From Pseudonocardia sp. C8 (GTDB taxonomy: Bacteria; Actinomycetota; Actinomycetes; Mycobacteriales; Pseudonocardiaceae), in NCBI RefSeq assembly GCF_014267175.1, contig NZ_JACMTR010000002.1, positions 1-64,000 of the forward strand: a DNA stretch of 64,000 bases. The letters are read 5' to 3'. The notes under the pieces were generated by a model. It made no database searches, was not told the origin of the DNA, and saw only the letters and a list, made by a program, of their open reading frames with translations. The translations under genes and the position numbers were made by a program. How positions within the stretch are numbered: the stretch's first letter is position 1; each line of letters begins with the position of its first letter. This document shows positions 17,537-26,942 of this stretch, piece by piece.

Positions 17537-18963
17537 GCGTCCTCGTCGTCGGCCTGTCGCACCGCAGCGCGCCGGTCGAGGTGCTGGAGCGCCTCGCCGT
17601 CGCGCCGGACGACGTGCCCAAGCTGCTCGAGGAGATGCTCGACCGCACGCACGTCGAGGAGGCGGTGCTGCTCTCCACGTGCAACCGGATCGAGGTCTGT
17701 GCGGTCGTGGACGCGTTCCACGGCGGCCTGGGCGACGTCACCGACGTCCTCGGCGGCCACGCCGGCTTCCCGATCGGCGAGCTGTCCGACCATCTCTTCG
17801 TGCACTACGCCGGCGCGGCCGTCCAGCACCTGTTCCAGCTGGCGGCCGGCCTGGACTCGATGGTGGTCGGCGAGTCGCAGATCCTCGGCCAGCTCCGCGG
17901 CGCCTACGCCACCGCGGACGAGTCGGGCGCGGTCGGCAAGGTGCTGCACGAGCTGGTGCAGCAGGCCCTGCGGGTCGGCAAGCGGGTGCACGCCGGCACC
18001 GGGATCGACGAGGCCGGGGCCTCGGTCGTCTCCGAGGCCCTGCGCGACGCCGACCGCGAGCTCGGCGGTCCCGGTCTCGACGGTGCCCGGGCGGTGATCG
18101 TCGGGGCGGGTGCCATGGGTGCGCTGGCCGCGGCGCACCTGCGCCGGGCCGGGGCGGCCGAGGTCGTCGTCGTCAACCGGTCCGCCGACGGTGGCGAGCG
18201 GCTGGCGGAGAAGGTGCGCGAGCACGGCACCTCCGCCCGGTTCGCCCCCCTCGACGACCTCTCGGCCGAGCTGCGTGACGCGGACCTGCTGCTCGCGTGC
18301 ACCGGTGCGATCGGGCACGTCGTGGACGCGGACCACGTCACCGCGGCGCTCGGCACCGGCCGGGACCGGCCACTGGTCGTCTGCGATCTGGGGCTGCCCC
18401 GTGACGTCGACCCGGTCGTCGGCGAGCTCCCCGGCGTGCGGATGGTCGACCTCATCACCCTGCAGCGCCGGTTGCTCGACGCGTCCGACGACGTCGACGG
18501 CGGCTCCGTCGGTGCGGCGCAGCGGATGGTCGACGAGGAGGTCCAGCAGTACCTGGCCGGTCAGCGCTCGGCGGAGGTCACCCCGACCGTCACCGCGCTG
18601 CGCCGCCGCGCCTCGGAGGTCGTCGACGCCGAGCTGCTGCGGCTCGACTCGCGGCTGCCCGACCTGGACGACAAGGTGCGCGACGAGCTGTCCCGCACCG
18701 TCCGCCGGGTCGTCGACAAGCTGCTGCACACCCCGACGGTGCAGGTCAAGCGCCTGGCCGAGGGCCCGGACGGCGACAGCTACGCCGCCGCACTTCGCAC
18801 CCTGTTCGAGCTCGACCCGCAGGCCGCCGCGGCCGTCGCCGCACCGGTCCGCGGGGCCGACGCCCGCGTCGACGGCACCGACGTGGGGGCCGCCCTGCGC
18901 TGGTCGGGCCCCGACGCCGTGACCCCGCCGCTCGGGTCCCGTCCCCCGGAGCAGATCTCGTGA
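17533..18963 (+). CDS. hemA: Glutamyl-tRNA reductase
   Basis: First committed step of the C5 heme pathway: reduces glutamyl-tRNA to glutamate-1-semialdehyde with NADPH. 476 residues. [15 protein letters not shown], active-site Cys in [35 protein letters not shown] loop [13 protein letters not shown], and [10 protein letters not shown]-terminal dimer helix from about 310. Feeds HemL at 23.5 kb. ATG overlaps the rex stop; the pair is an operon and its output should follow Rex. Confidence 0.97.
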   Translation: MSVLVVGLSHRSAPVEVLERLAVAPDDVPKLLEEMLDRTHVEEAVLLSTCNRIEVCAVVDAFHGGLGDVTDVLGGHAGFPIGELSDHLFVHYAGAAVQHLFQLAAGLDSMVVGESQILGQLRGAYATADESGAVGKVLHELVQQALRVGKRVHAGTGIDEAGASVVSEALRDADRELGGPGLDGARAVIVGAGAMGALAAAHLRRAGAAEVVVVNRSADGGERLAEKVREHGTSARFAPLDDLSAELRDADLLLACTGAIGHVVDADHVTAALGTGRDRPLVVCDLGLPRDVDPVVGELPGVRMVDLITLQRRLLDASDDVDGGSVGAAQRMVDEEVQQYLAGQRSAEVTPTVTALRRRASEVVDAELLRLDSRLPDLDDKVRDELSRTVRRVVDKLLHTPTVQVKRLAEGPDGDSYAAALRTLFELDPQAAAAVAAPVRGADARVDGTDVGAALRWSGPDAVTPPLGSRPPEQIS

Positions 18964-19931
18964 CCCCACTGAGGATCGGAACCCGGCCGTCGAAGCTGGC
19001 GGTCGCCCAGACCACCACGATCGCCGACCGGCTCACCGCCGCCGGGTACCCGTGCGAGCTCGTCACCGTCGCGACCAGCGGTGACCGTTCGACGGCCCCG
19101 GTGACCCAGCTCGGGGTCGGGGTGTTCGTGTCGGCGCTGCGGGACGCGCTGACCGCGGGTGACATCGACGTCGCCGTGCACTCGTTCAAGGACCTTCCCA
19201 CCGCGCAGCCCGAGGACCTGCGGATCGCGGCCGTCCCCCCGCGGGAGGACGTCCGGGACGCGCTGGTCACGAACGGCCGCGTGCTGGGCGAGCTGGGCCG
19301 CGGCGCCCGGGTCGGTACCGGGTCCCCGCGCCGCGGCGTGCAGCTGTACGCGCTCGGCCAGGGCCTCGAGGTGCTGCCGATCCGCGGCAACGTGGACACC
19401 CGGATCGGGAAGGTCCGTTCCGGCGAGCTGGACGCGGTGGTCGTCGCCGCGGCCGGGCTGCGCCGGCTGGGCCGCATCGAGGAGGCGGACGAGCTGATCG
19501 ATCCGCTGCAGATGCTGCCCGCCCCCGCCCAGGGCGCCCTCGCGGTCGAGTGCCGCAGCGCCGACACCGACGTGGTCGACGTCCTGCGCGCCGTGCTCGA
19601 CGACCCGGCCGTGCGGGTCGCGGTCACCGCGGAGCGCGCCGTACTGGCCACCCTCGCGGCCGGCTGCACCACGCCGGTCGGAGCGCTGGCCGACGTCGTC
19701 TCGGACCTGGACGACGAGGGCCACGCGGTCGACCGGCTGTCGCTGCGCGCCGTGCTGGGGGTCGGGGACATCGCGGAGGGCGCCGTGGTGCGCGCCTCCG
19801 CCACCGCAGAGATGGACGCCGCCGAGAAGCTCGGAGCCGCGGTCGCGCACGAGCTTCTCGACCTGGGAGCCGAGGACCTGCCCGCCGCGGGTCTCGACAG
19901 CTCCGCCAACCGCTGGATCGGGAGTTCGTAA
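18960..19931 (+). CDS. hemC: Hydroxymethylbilane synthase (porphobilinogen deaminase)
   Basis: Joins four porphobilinogens into hydroxymethylbilane. 323 residues. [14 protein letters not shown] opens domain 1; [11 protein letters not shown] holds catalytic residues; [11 protein letters not shown] and [12 protein letters not shown] bind the growing chain; the dipyrromethane cofactor Cys is in [14 protein letters not shown] start overlaps the hemA stop by 4 bp. Confidence 0.97.
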   Translation: MTPLRIGTRPSKLAVAQTTTIADRLTAAGYPCELVTVATSGDRSTAPVTQLGVGVFVSALRDALTAGDIDVAVHSFKDLPTAQPEDLRIAAVPPREDVRDALVTNGRVLGELGRGARVGTGSPRRGVQLYALGQGLEVLPIRGNVDTRIGKVRSGELDAVVVAAAGLRRLGRIEEADELIDPLQMLPAPAQGALAVECRSADTDVVDVLRAVLDDPAVRVAVTAERAVLATLAAGCTTPVGALADVVSDLDDEGHAVDRLSLRAVLGVGDIAEGAVVRASATAEMDAAEKLGAAVAHELLDLGAEDLPAAGLDSSANRWIGSS

Positions 19932-19934
19932 ACG

Positions 19935-21476
19935 ATGACAGGACCTGCCAACACCTCGGGGCGGATCGCCTTCGTGGGCAGCGGACCGGGGGATCCGGCG
20001 CTGCTCACCGTGCGCGCCCGGGACGTGCTCGCCGGCTCGCCGCTGGTGATCACCGACCCGGACGTCCCGGAGGCCATCCTCGCGCTTGCCGCCGACGGAG
20101 CCGAGGTGCGACCGGCCGTCGGACAGCCCACCGACATCGCGAGCGACCTGCTCGGCGAGGCCGGGCAGGGCCGGTCGGTGGCCCGGCTGGTCTCCGGCGA
20201 CCCGCTCACCAACGACGCGGTCGTCGCCGAGGCGATGGCCGTCTCCGCCTCGGGCACCCCGTTCGACGTCGTGCCGGGCGTGCCGGCCTCCACGGCCGTC
20301 CCGGCCTACGCCGGGGTCGCGCTGGGCTCCGCGCACGTCGAGGCCGACGTCCGCGCGGGCGTCGACTGGGCCGCGCTCGCGGCCTCCCCGGGGCCGGTCG
20401 TGCTGCACGCCACCGGCGCGCTGCTGGCCGACGTCGCCGCCGGGCTGTCCGCGCAGGGCGTGCCCGCCGAGACCCCGGTCGCGATCACCTCCGGCGGCAC
20501 CACGTCCACCCAGAAGACCCTGTCGTCGTCAGTCGGCAAGCTGGCCGCCGACGGCGGTGACCTGGAGGGGGCGCTCGTCCTCACCGTGGGCGAGGCCGCC
20601 GGCCGCCGCGGCGAGCTGTCCTGGTGGGAGTCCCGTGCGCTGTACGGGTGGCGGGTGCTCGTGCCGCGGACCAAGGACCAGGCCGGCGTGATGAGCGAGC
20701 GGCTGCGCATGCACGGTGCGATCCCGGAGGAGGTGCCGACGATCGCCGTCGAGCCGCCCCGGTCGCCCGCCCAGATGGAGCGCTCGGTCAAGGGCCTGGT
20801 CGACGGCCGCTACCAGTGGGTCGTGTTCACCTCCACCAACGCGGTCAAGGCCGTGTGGGAGAAGTTCGCCGAGTTCGGCCTCGACGCCCGCGCGTTCTCC
20901 GGCGTGAAGATCGCCTGCGTCGGCCGGTCGACCGCGGAGAAGGTCCGCGAGTTCGGGATCCAGCCGGAGCTGGTCCCGGACATCGACGAGGCCCAGTCCT
21001 CCACCTCGGAGGGCCTCCTGGAGATCTTCCCGCCGCACGACGACGTCCTCGACCCGGTCGACCGGGTGCTGCTGCCGCGGGCCGACATCGCCACCGAGAC
21101 GCTGTCGGCCGGGCTGCAGGAGCGCGGCTGGGAGGTCGACGACGTGACCGCCTACCGGACCGTCCGCGCGGCCCCGCCGCCCGCGCCGATCCGCGAGGCG
21201 ATCAAGACCGGCGGGTTCGACGCGGTGTGCTTCACCTCGTCGTCCACGGTGCGGAACCTGGTCGGCATCGCCGGCAAGCCGCACGCCCGCACCCTGGTCG
21301 CCTGCATCGGCCCGGCCACCGCCGAGACCGCCCGCGAGTTCGGCCTGCGGGTCGATGTGCAGCCCGAGGAGGCCCGGGTCCCGACCCTGGTCGACGCGCT
21401 GGCCGCGCACACCGCCAAGCTGCGCGCCGAGGGCAACCTGCCGCCGCCGAAGAAGGTCAAGGCCCGCCGCCGCTGA
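19935..21476 (+). CDS. hemD: HemD: uroporphyrinogen-III synthase with N-terminal methyltransferase-like domain
   Basis: 513 residues, two fused domains. Residues 1-235 resemble uroporphyrinogen-III methyltransferase (FVGSGPGDPALLTVRA, VVPGVPASTAVPAYAG), but the usual GGDPFVFGRGG loop is reduced to VSGDPLTNDAV, so methyl transfer may be lost. Residues 240-500 are uroporphyrinogen-III synthase (VLVPRTKDQAGVMS, VVFTSTNAVKAV, VCFTSSSTVRNLVG, LVACIGPATAETA). The same fused and reduced form occurs in mycobacteria. Basic tail KKVKARRR. Starts 3 bp after hemC. Confidence 0.93.
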   Translation: MTGPANTSGRIAFVGSGPGDPALLTVRARDVLAGSPLVITDPDVPEAILALAADGAEVRPAVGQPTDIASDLLGEAGQGRSVARLVSGDPLTNDAVVAEAMAVSASGTPFDVVPGVPASTAVPAYAGVALGSAHVEADVRAGVDWAALAASPGPVVLHATGALLADVAAGLSAQGVPAETPVAITSGGTTSTQKTLSSSVGKLAADGGDLEGALVLTVGEAAGRRGELSWWESRALYGWRVLVPRTKDQAGVMSERLRMHGAIPEEVPTIAVEPPRSPAQMERSVKGLVDGRYQWVVFTSTNAVKAVWEKFAEFGLDARAFSGVKIACVGRSTAEKVREFGIQPELVPDIDEAQSSTSEGLLEIFPPHDDVLDPVDRVLLPRADIATETLSAGLQERGWEVDDVTAYRTVRAAPPPAPIREAIKTGGFDAVCFTSSSTVRNLVGIAGKPHARTLVACIGPATAETAREFGLRVDVQPEEARVPTLVDALAAHTAKLRAEGNLPPPKKVKARRR

Positions 21477-21483
21477 CCGCCGC

Positions 21484-21547
21484 GCCACCGGAAGCCCACC
21501 GGCTGCGCCCACCGGAAGCCCACCGGCAGCGCCCACCGGAAGCCCAC
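21484..21547 (+). repeat. 24-bp direct repeat, 2.7 copies
   Basis: GCCCACCGGAAGCCCACCGG plus GCWGC (24 nt per unit, first unit 23) repeated from 8 nt after the hemD stop, running straight into the long hairpin at 21545. Confidence 0.75.
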
Positions 21548-21593
21548 TCATGGCCCTTTGGTCCCGTGCCACGGGACCAAAGGGCCATGAGTG
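21545..21593. terminator. 24-bp perfect inverted repeat after hemD
   Basis: CACTCATGGCCCTTTGGTCC plus CGTG, one central C, then the exact reverse complement. The perfect 24-bp stem could end the rex-hemACD transcript, but it has no T-run and may instead be a mobile or dispersed element. Confidence 0.6.
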
Positions 21594-21668
21594 TGTTCAG
21601 GGGTGGGGCACGTGAGACCGGTGTGACGGGCGAGGTGAGGCGCGTGCCCGGCGCCGCGGGGCCGGTCG

Positions 21669-21674
21669 TACGCT
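21669..21674 (+). promoter_or_regulatory. -10 element of hemB (leaderless)
   Basis: TACGCT ends 7 nt before the hemB ATG, so hemB has its own promoter in addition to any read-through from hemD. Confidence 0.6.
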
Positions 21675-21681
21675 GGCCGGC

Positions 21682-22656
21682 ATGGCTTTCCCGGCGCACC
21701 GTCCCCGTCGGCTGCGGAGCACCCCGGCCGTGCGACGGCTGGTCTCGGAGACCGAGGTCCGGCCCCGGCACCTGGTCCTGCCGATGTTCGTCCGGGAGGG
21801 CGCGACCGAGCCGGTGCCGATCTCCTCGATGCCCGGCGTCGTCCAGCACACCCGGGACACCCTGCGGAAGGCGGCCGCGGAGGCGGCGTCGGCCGGCGTC
21901 GGCGGGGTGATGCTCTTCGGCGTGCCGGAGCACCACGACCCGACCGGCTCCGGCGCCGTCGACCCGGACGGGATCCTCAACGTCGCGCTGCGCGACGTCC
22001 GCGCCGAGGTGGGTGACGACCTCGTCGTCATGTCGGACCTGTGCCTGGACGAGTTCACCGACCACGGCCACTGCGGCGTGCTCGACGACGCCGGCGGGGT
22101 CGACAACGACGCCACCCTCGAGATCTACGCCCGGATGGGTGTCGAGCAGGCCCGCGCCGGGGCGCACATGGTGGGCCCGAGCGGGATGATGGACGGCCAG
22201 GTCGGCGTCATCCGCGCGGCGCTCGACGAGGCCGGGTTCACCGGCACCGGGATCCTCGCCTACACCGCGAAGTACGCCTCGGCGTTCTACGGCCCCTTCC
22301 GCGAGGCGGTGAACTCGCAGCTCAAGGGCGACCGCAAGACCTACCAGCAGGACGGCGGCAACGCCCGCGAGGCGCTGCGCGAGCTCGCGCTCGACCTCGA
22401 CGAGGGCGCCGACATGGTGATGGTCAAGCCGGCGCTGGCCTACCTGGACGTGCTGGCCCGGGTCGCCGACGTCGCCGACGTCCCGGTCGCCGCGTACCAG
22501 ATCTCCGGGGAGTACGCGATGATCGAGGCCGCGGTCGCGAACGGCTGGCTGGACCGCGAGCGCACGATCCTCGAGACGCTCACCTCGATCCGCCGGGCCG
22601 GCGCCGACGTCGTGCTCACCTACTGGGCGACCGAGGCCGCCGGCTGGCTGGACTGA
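21682..22656 (+). CDS. hemB: Delta-aminolevulinic acid dehydratase (porphobilinogen synthase)
   Basis: Condenses two 5-aminolevulinates to porphobilinogen. 324 residues. [17 protein letters not shown]-terminal arm, [10 protein letters not shown], metal-site region [17 protein letters not shown], first active-site Lys in [16 protein letters not shown], Schiff-base Lys in [12 protein letters not shown], and [10 protein letters not shown]. Separated from hemD by 205 bp holding repeats and its own promoter. Confidence 0.97.
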   Translation: MAFPAHRPRRLRSTPAVRRLVSETEVRPRHLVLPMFVREGATEPVPISSMPGVVQHTRDTLRKAAAEAASAGVGGVMLFGVPEHHDPTGSGAVDPDGILNVALRDVRAEVGDDLVVMSDLCLDEFTDHGHCGVLDDAGGVDNDATLEIYARMGVEQARAGAHMVGPSGMMDGQVGVIRAALDEAGFTGTGILAYTAKYASAFYGPFREAVNSQLKGDRKTYQQDGGNAREALRELALDLDEGADMVMVKPALAYLDVLARVADVADVPVAAYQISGEYAMIEAAVANGWLDRERTILETLTSIRRAGADVVLTYWATEAAGWLD

Positions 22657-22671
22657 GGCCCGGCGGTCGAG

Positions 22672-22711
22672 GGCCGAAGCAGCGGCACTGAGGCCGAAGC
22701 GGCGGCACTGA
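22672..22711 (+). repeat. 20-bp direct repeat, two copies
   Basis: GCCGAAGCAGCGGCACTGAG followed at once by GCCGAAGCGGCGGCACTGAG (one base different), 15 bp after the hemB stop. Confidence 0.7.
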
Positions 22712-22767
22712 GGACCCGACCGGGTTCGCGGTACCGCCGAACGTGGCAAACCGGACACCCGTCCGGC

Positions 22768-22773
22768 TACCGT
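22768..22773 (+). promoter_or_regulatory. -10 element of the 22.8-kb membrane protein gene (leaderless)
   Basis: TACCGT ends 6 nt before GTG 22780. Confidence 0.55.
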
Positions 22774-22779
22774 GGGGCC

Positions 22780-23460
22780 GTGAGCAACGACCCCGGAGAG
22801 CAGGGCACTCCGCGGTACTACCGGCCCGGACCGTCGTCGGGGACCTACCCGCAGTACCCGCAGAACCCGTACCCGCACGGCTGGACCCCGGGTGCGCCAC
22901 CGCCGCCGTTCCCGGCGCCGCCGGCCGGTCAGACCCGGTGGAACGCCGCCGGTGACGCGCCTGCCGGGACCGGCCGTCCGCAGGGGCGGGTGGCACGGCC
23001 CCCGCAGGTCGTCACCGCACTGGTCCTGCTGCTCGCGGCGGCGCTGCCGTTCGTGCTGATGGGTGTGGCCGCCATGCTCACCCCGGTGGACGAGTCGGTG
23101 CTGAACCAGGCCGGCATCCCGCGGGCCGAGCTCGACGCGATGATGGCGCAGGCCCACGTGACGTTCGCCCAGCTCACCCAGATGGTCCGGGTGATGGGCG
23201 GGATATTCCTGGTGCTCGCCCTCGCCTACGGTGCGCTGGCGGTCGTGGCGTTCCTCGGGCGTGGCGGGGCCCGGCTCGCCCTCGCGGTCCTCACCGGCGT
23301 CTACGGGCTGCCGCTGCTGCTGATGACCGCACCCACGCTGCCCTGGTTCGCGGTGCTCGTCGTGGCGGTCGCCGCGGGCGGTGTCGTCCTGCTCTACGGC
23401 CGCCCTGCCTCCGAGTGGTACGCGGCCCGGAAGGCCGGGGCCGGGCAGCGGCCCGGGTGA
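22780..23460 (+). CDS. Membrane protein with Pro/Tyr-rich N-terminus
   Basis: 226 residues, no family recognised. First 70 residues are Pro/Gly/Tyr-rich ([20 protein letters not shown]). Four hydrophobic stretches follow: [60 protein letters not shown] and [18 protein letters not shown]. The loop after the first helix is polar and about 45 residues. Lies between hemB and hemL; a similar unassigned gene stands near hemB in mycobacteria. Confidence 0.7.
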   Translation: MSNDPGEQGTPRYYRPGPSSGTYPQYPQNPYPHGWTPGAPPPPFPAPPAGQTRWNAAGDAPAGTGRPQGRVARPPQVVTALVLLLAAALPFVLMGVAAMLTPVDESVLNQAGIPRAELDAMMAQAHVTFAQLTQMVRVMGGIFLVLALAYGALAVVAFLGRGGARLALAVLTGVYGLPLLLMTAPTLPWFAVLVVAVAAGGVVLLYGRPASEWYAARKAGAGQRPG

Positions 23461-23479
23461 GGGCTGCGAGACTGGCGCC

Positions 23480-24802
23480 GTGAGCAGCGCGCAGAACCCG
23501 GAACCGAAGGAGTCGGCCCGCCTCTTCGCACGGGCGACGGAGCTGATCCCGGGCGGGGTGAACTCCCCGGTGCGGGCGTTCAACTCGGTCGGCGGCACGC
23601 CGCGGTTCATGGTCTCCGGCGAGGGGTGCCGGCTGACCGACGCCGACGGCGCCACCTACGTGGACCTCGTCTCGTCCTGGGGCCCGATGATCCTCGGGCA
23701 CGCCCACCCGGCCGTCGTGGAGGCGGTCCGGGCCGCGGCGTCGCAGGGGCTGTCGTTCGGCACACCCACCCCCGGCGAGCTCGACCTGGCCGAGGAGATC
23801 GTCGCCCGCACCCCGGTCGAGCAGGTCCGCCTGGTCAACTCGGGCACCGAGGCCACCATGAGCGCGATCCGGCTGGCCCGCGGCATCACCGGGCGCAGCG
23901 TCGTCGTCAAGTTCTCCGGCTGCTACCACGGCCACGTCGACGCGCTGCTGGCCGACGCCGGCTCCGGCGTCGCGACCCTCGGCCTGCCGACCAGCCCGGG
24001 CGTCACCGGCGCGCAGGCCGCGGACACCGTGGTGGTCCCGTACAACGACCTCGACGCCGTCCGCGCGGTGTTCGACGCCCGCGGCGGCGAGATCGCCTGC
24101 GTGATCACCGAAGCGGCCGCCGGGAACATGGGCGTGGTGCCACCGGTCGACGGCTTCAACGCCGCCCTGCGCGACCTGTGCCACGCGAACGGCGCGCTCC
24201 TGGTGATCGACGAGGTGATGACCGGCTTCCGCGCGTCGAAGCAGGGCTGGTACGGCTGCGACGGCGTCGCGGGCGACCTCTACACGTTCGGCAAGGTCAT
24301 GTCCGGCGGGCTCCCGGCCGCCGCGTTCGGGGGCTCGGTCGAGCACATGTCGTTCCTCGCCCCGGCCGGGCCGGTGTACCAGGCGGGCACGCTGGCCGGG
24401 AACCCGGTCGCCGTCGCGGCCGGGCTCACCACGCTGCAGCACGCCGACGACGCGGCCTACGCGACCCTGCAGGCCCACGCCGACCGGCTCGGTGCGCTGA
24501 TCACCGATGCGTTGGCGCGGGAGGGCGTCCCGCACACGATCCAGTACGCGGGCACCATGCTGTCGCCGTTCTTCACCGACGAGCCGGTGACCGGCTACGC
24601 GGACGCGAAGGCCGCCGAGACCTGGCGGTACCCGGCGTTCTTCCACGCGATGCTCGACCACGGCGTCTACCCGCCGCCGTCGGCGTTCGAGGGGTGGTTC
24701 GTCTCGACCGCCCTGGACGACGACGCGTTCGAGCGGATCGAGACCGGTCTCGCCGCCGCCGCGAAGGCCACCGCGTCCGCCACCCGCCCGGACGGGGCCT
24801 GA
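23480..24802 (+). CDS. hemL: Glutamate-1-semialdehyde 2,1-aminomutase
   Basis: Converts glutamate-1-semialdehyde to 5-aminolevulinate with PLP, completing the C5 route begun by HemA. 440 residues. [21 protein letters not shown]-terminal signature, [40 protein letters not shown] Lys in [26 protein letters not shown] 23480 is preceded by GAGACT (23468-23473), a weak -10 6 nt away, so this too may be leaderless. Confidence 0.97.
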   Translation: MSSAQNPEPKESARLFARATELIPGGVNSPVRAFNSVGGTPRFMVSGEGCRLTDADGATYVDLVSSWGPMILGHAHPAVVEAVRAAASQGLSFGTPTPGELDLAEEIVARTPVEQVRLVNSGTEATMSAIRLARGITGRSVVVKFSGCYHGHVDALLADAGSGVATLGLPTSPGVTGAQAADTVVVPYNDLDAVRAVFDARGGEIACVITEAAAGNMGVVPPVDGFNAALRDLCHANGALLVIDEVMTGFRASKQGWYGCDGVAGDLYTFGKVMSGGLPAAAFGGSVEHMSFLAPAGPVYQAGTLAGNPVAVAAGLTTLQHADDAAYATLQAHADRLGALITDALAREGVPHTIQYAGTMLSPFFTDEPVTGYADAKAAETWRYPAFFHAMLDHGVYPPPSAFEGWFVSTALDDDAFERIETGLAAAAKATASATRPDGA

Positions 24803-24804
24803 CC

Positions 24805-25464
24805 GTGGGCGACCGCACCAGCCCCGCCGCGAGCGGCCCGGTGACCGTCGTGCACCTGCTGCGGCACGGCGAGGTGCACAACCCGGAGGGCGTGCTCTAC
24901 GGCCGCCGTCCAGGGTTCCGGCTCTCCGACCACGGCGAGGCGCAGGCCAAGACGGTCGCCGCCCACCTGGGCGGCAACGACGTCGCCGCCGTCGTCGCGT
25001 CCCCGCTCCTGCGCGCCCAGCAGACCGCGCAGCCGATCGCCGACGCGCACGGCGTGGAAATCTCCACCGACACCGGCCTGATCGAGTCCGGCAACCTGTT
25101 CGAGGGCAAGCAGTTCGCCGTCGGCGACGGCGCGCTGAAGCGCCCGCACGTCTGGCGGTTGATGCGGGACCCGTTCACCCCGTCGTGGGGGGAGCCGTAC
25201 CTGGCGATCGCGCACCGGATGCTCGGCGCGGTGCACGCCGCGCGGGCGCTCGCCCCCGGCCGCGAGATCGTCTGCGTGTCCCACCAGCTGCCGATCTGGA
25301 CGCTGCGCCGTTACCTGCTCGGGCAGCGGCTCTGGCACGACCCGCGCCGCCGGCAGTGCGCGCTGGCGTCGCTGACCAGCGTCGAGTTCACCGGTAGCCG
25401 GATGACCGGCCTGCGCTACGCCGAACCGGCAGGCCCCAGCGGTGCGCGGGTGACCGGGGCGTGA
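24805..25464 (+). CDS. Histidine phosphatase family protein
   Basis: 219 residues of the phosphoglycerate-mutase-like fold. Catalytic His in VVHLLRHGEVHNP; second motif VVASPLLRAQQTAQPIA; proton donor Glu in TGLIESGNLFEG; second His in IVCVSHQLPIWTLRR. Position Rv0525. Begins 2 bp after hemL and overlaps the next gene, so part of a hemL operon. Substrate unknown. Confidence 0.85.
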   Translation: MGDRTSPAASGPVTVVHLLRHGEVHNPEGVLYGRRPGFRLSDHGEAQAKTVAAHLGGNDVAAVVASPLLRAQQTAQPIADAHGVEISTDTGLIESGNLFEGKQFAVGDGALKRPHVWRLMRDPFTPSWGEPYLAIAHRMLGAVHAARALAPGREIVCVSHQLPIWTLRRYLLGQRLWHDPRRRQCALASLTSVEFTGSRMTGLRYAEPAGPSGARVTGA

Positions 25465-26057
25465 GCCGGCTGGTCCTCGCGCTGTGCGCGGCGCTGCTCC
25501 TGCTCGCCGGCTGCGGGGTCGGCCGCGACGCGGTGGGCTCGGGCCCGCAGGAGTTCCAGTTCGTCGCCCCGGGCGGGCAGACCCGGATCGTCTACGACCC
25601 GCCGGAGAGCCGCAGCCGGATCACCGACCTGCGGGGGGAGAGCCTGCTGCGGCCGGGCACCGAGGTCGGGATCGGCGACTTCCCCGGCAAGATCCGTGTG
25701 ATCAACATCTGGGGGTCGTGGTGCGGTCCGTGCAGGTCCGAGGCGCCCGAGCTGCAGGCTGTCGCCGATGCGGCGCGGGACGACGCCGTCGTGCTCGGCA
25801 TCGACGTCCGCGACGACCGGCAGGCCGCACTGGACTTCGCGACCGCCCGCGGCCTCACCTATGACTCGATCTACGACTTCCCGGGCCGCACGCTGGCCCG
25901 GCTCGACGGCTACCCGCGCAACGTCGTCCCGTCGACGATCGTGCTGGACCGCCAGGCCCGGGTGGCGGCCGTGTTCCTCGTCCCGGTGGGCAGCTCGGAC
26001 CTGTTGCCGCTGATCACGAAGCTGGCCGCCGAGCCGGCGCCGTCCGCGACCGGGTGA
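25461..26057 (+). CDS. Thioredoxin-like lipoprotein (TlpA/ResA family)
   Basis: 198 residues. Signal peptide LVLALCAALLLLAGC with lipobox Leu-Ala-Gly-Cys, so anchored outside the membrane. Thioredoxin fold with VINIWGSWCGPCRSEAPEL (active CxxC) and cis-Pro in RNVVPSTIVLD. In this setting (CcdA, ResB, CcsA follow) its job is to reduce the apocytochrome c haem-binding Cys pair before heme attachment. GTG overlaps the phosphatase stop. Confidence 0.9.
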   Translation: MSRLVLALCAALLLLAGCGVGRDAVGSGPQEFQFVAPGGQTRIVYDPPESRSRITDLRGESLLRPGTEVGIGDFPGKIRVINIWGSWCGPCRSEAPELQAVADAARDDAVVLGIDVRDDRQAALDFATARGLTYDSIYDFPGRTLARLDGYPRNVVPSTIVLDRQARVAAVFLVPVGSSDLLPLITKLAAEPAPSATG

Positions 26058-26067
26058 CCCGGGTGCA

Positions 26068-26080
26068 CTACAGGTTGTAG
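26068..26080. promoter_or_regulatory. 13-bp palindrome at the ccdA promoter
   Basis: CTACAGGTTGTAG is a perfect palindrome around a 3-nt centre, ending 8 nt before the ccdA -10. It sits where the -35 would be. TACA/TGTA halves recall BlaI/CopY operators, but the spacing is one base longer than usual. Confidence 0.3.
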
Positions 26081-26088
26081 AACCCGCC

Positions 26089-26094
26089 TACCCT
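26089..26094 (+). promoter_or_regulatory. -10 element of ccdA (leaderless)
   Basis: TACCCT ends 8 nt before ATG 26103. Confidence 0.55.
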
Positions 26095-26102
26095 GGGATT
26101 CG

Positions 26103-26942
26103 ATGGACGCGACCACCACGCTGGCGATCTCGGGGCCGTTGCTGCTCGCAGCACTGGTCTCGCTGGCCGCCGGGCTGGTCAGCTTCGCGTCCCCGTGCGT
26201 GCTACCACTGGTGCCCGGCTACCTCGCCTACCTGGCCGGGCTGGTCGGGGCGCAGTCCCCGCCGGTGACCGCGGTCGAGGCCCGGGAGCGTGCGGCCGCC
26301 CGCCGGGACGGTCCGGTGGCCGCCCCGGGGCCGGCCGGGGCCCCCCGTCCGGTGCCCGACGCCCGCTGGCGCGTCGCCGGGGCCGCGTTGCTGTTCGTCG
26401 CCGGCTTCACCGTCGTCTTCGGCGCGATCATGGTCGGGGCCGTGTGGCTGTCCGACGTGCTGGTCGACAACGAGGCACTGCTGCAACGGGCCGGCGGCGT
26501 CGTGATGATCGTGATGGGGCTGGCGTTCGCCGGGCTGATCCCCGCGCTGCAGCGCGAGTACCGCGCGCACTGGACCCCGCGGGCCGGGATCGCCGGCGCC
26601 CCGCTGCTCGGCGCCGTGTTCGGCCTCGGCTGGGTGCCCTGCATCGGCCCGACGCTGGCCGGTGTCGTCGCCGTCGCCGCCGGGACCGGCGGCGGGTCGC
26701 TGCGCGGCCTCGTGCTCATCGGCGCCTACTGCGCCGGGCTCGGGATCCCGTTCGTGCTCATCGCCCTCGGCGCCACCCGCGCGGTCGGTGCGCTGGGCCG
26801 GCTGCGCCGGCACACCCGCGCGATCCAGGTCGCCGGCGGGGTGCTGCTGGTCGCGGTCGGCCTGCTGCTGGTGTCCGGGCTGTGGGCGCGCTGGCTGGTC
26901 TCGCTGCAGGTCTCGATCGCCGGGTTCACCCCGCCCATCTAG
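26103..26942 (+). CDS. ccdA: Cytochrome c biogenesis protein CcdA
   Basis: Membrane thiol-disulfide carrier that passes electrons from cytoplasmic thioredoxin to the extracytoplasmic TlpA-like protein. 279 residues, six hydrophobic helices. The two redox Cys are in SFASPCVLPLVPGYLAYL and GLGWVPCIGPTLAGV, both with the flanking Pro residues of the family. A Pro/Ala-rich cytoplasmic loop of about 40 residues follows the first helix. ResB starts directly after its stop. Confidence 0.92.
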   Translation: MDATTTLAISGPLLLAALVSLAAGLVSFASPCVLPLVPGYLAYLAGLVGAQSPPVTAVEARERAAARRDGPVAAPGPAGAPRPVPDARWRVAGAALLFVAGFTVVFGAIMVGAVWLSDVLVDNEALLQRAGGVVMIVMGLAFAGLIPALQREYRAHWTPRAGIAGAPLLGAVFGLGWVPCIGPTLAGVVAVAAGTGGGSLRGLVLIGAYCAGLGIPFVLIALGATRAVGALGRLRRHTRAIQVAGGVLLVAVGLLLVSGLWARWLVSLQVSIAGFTPPI

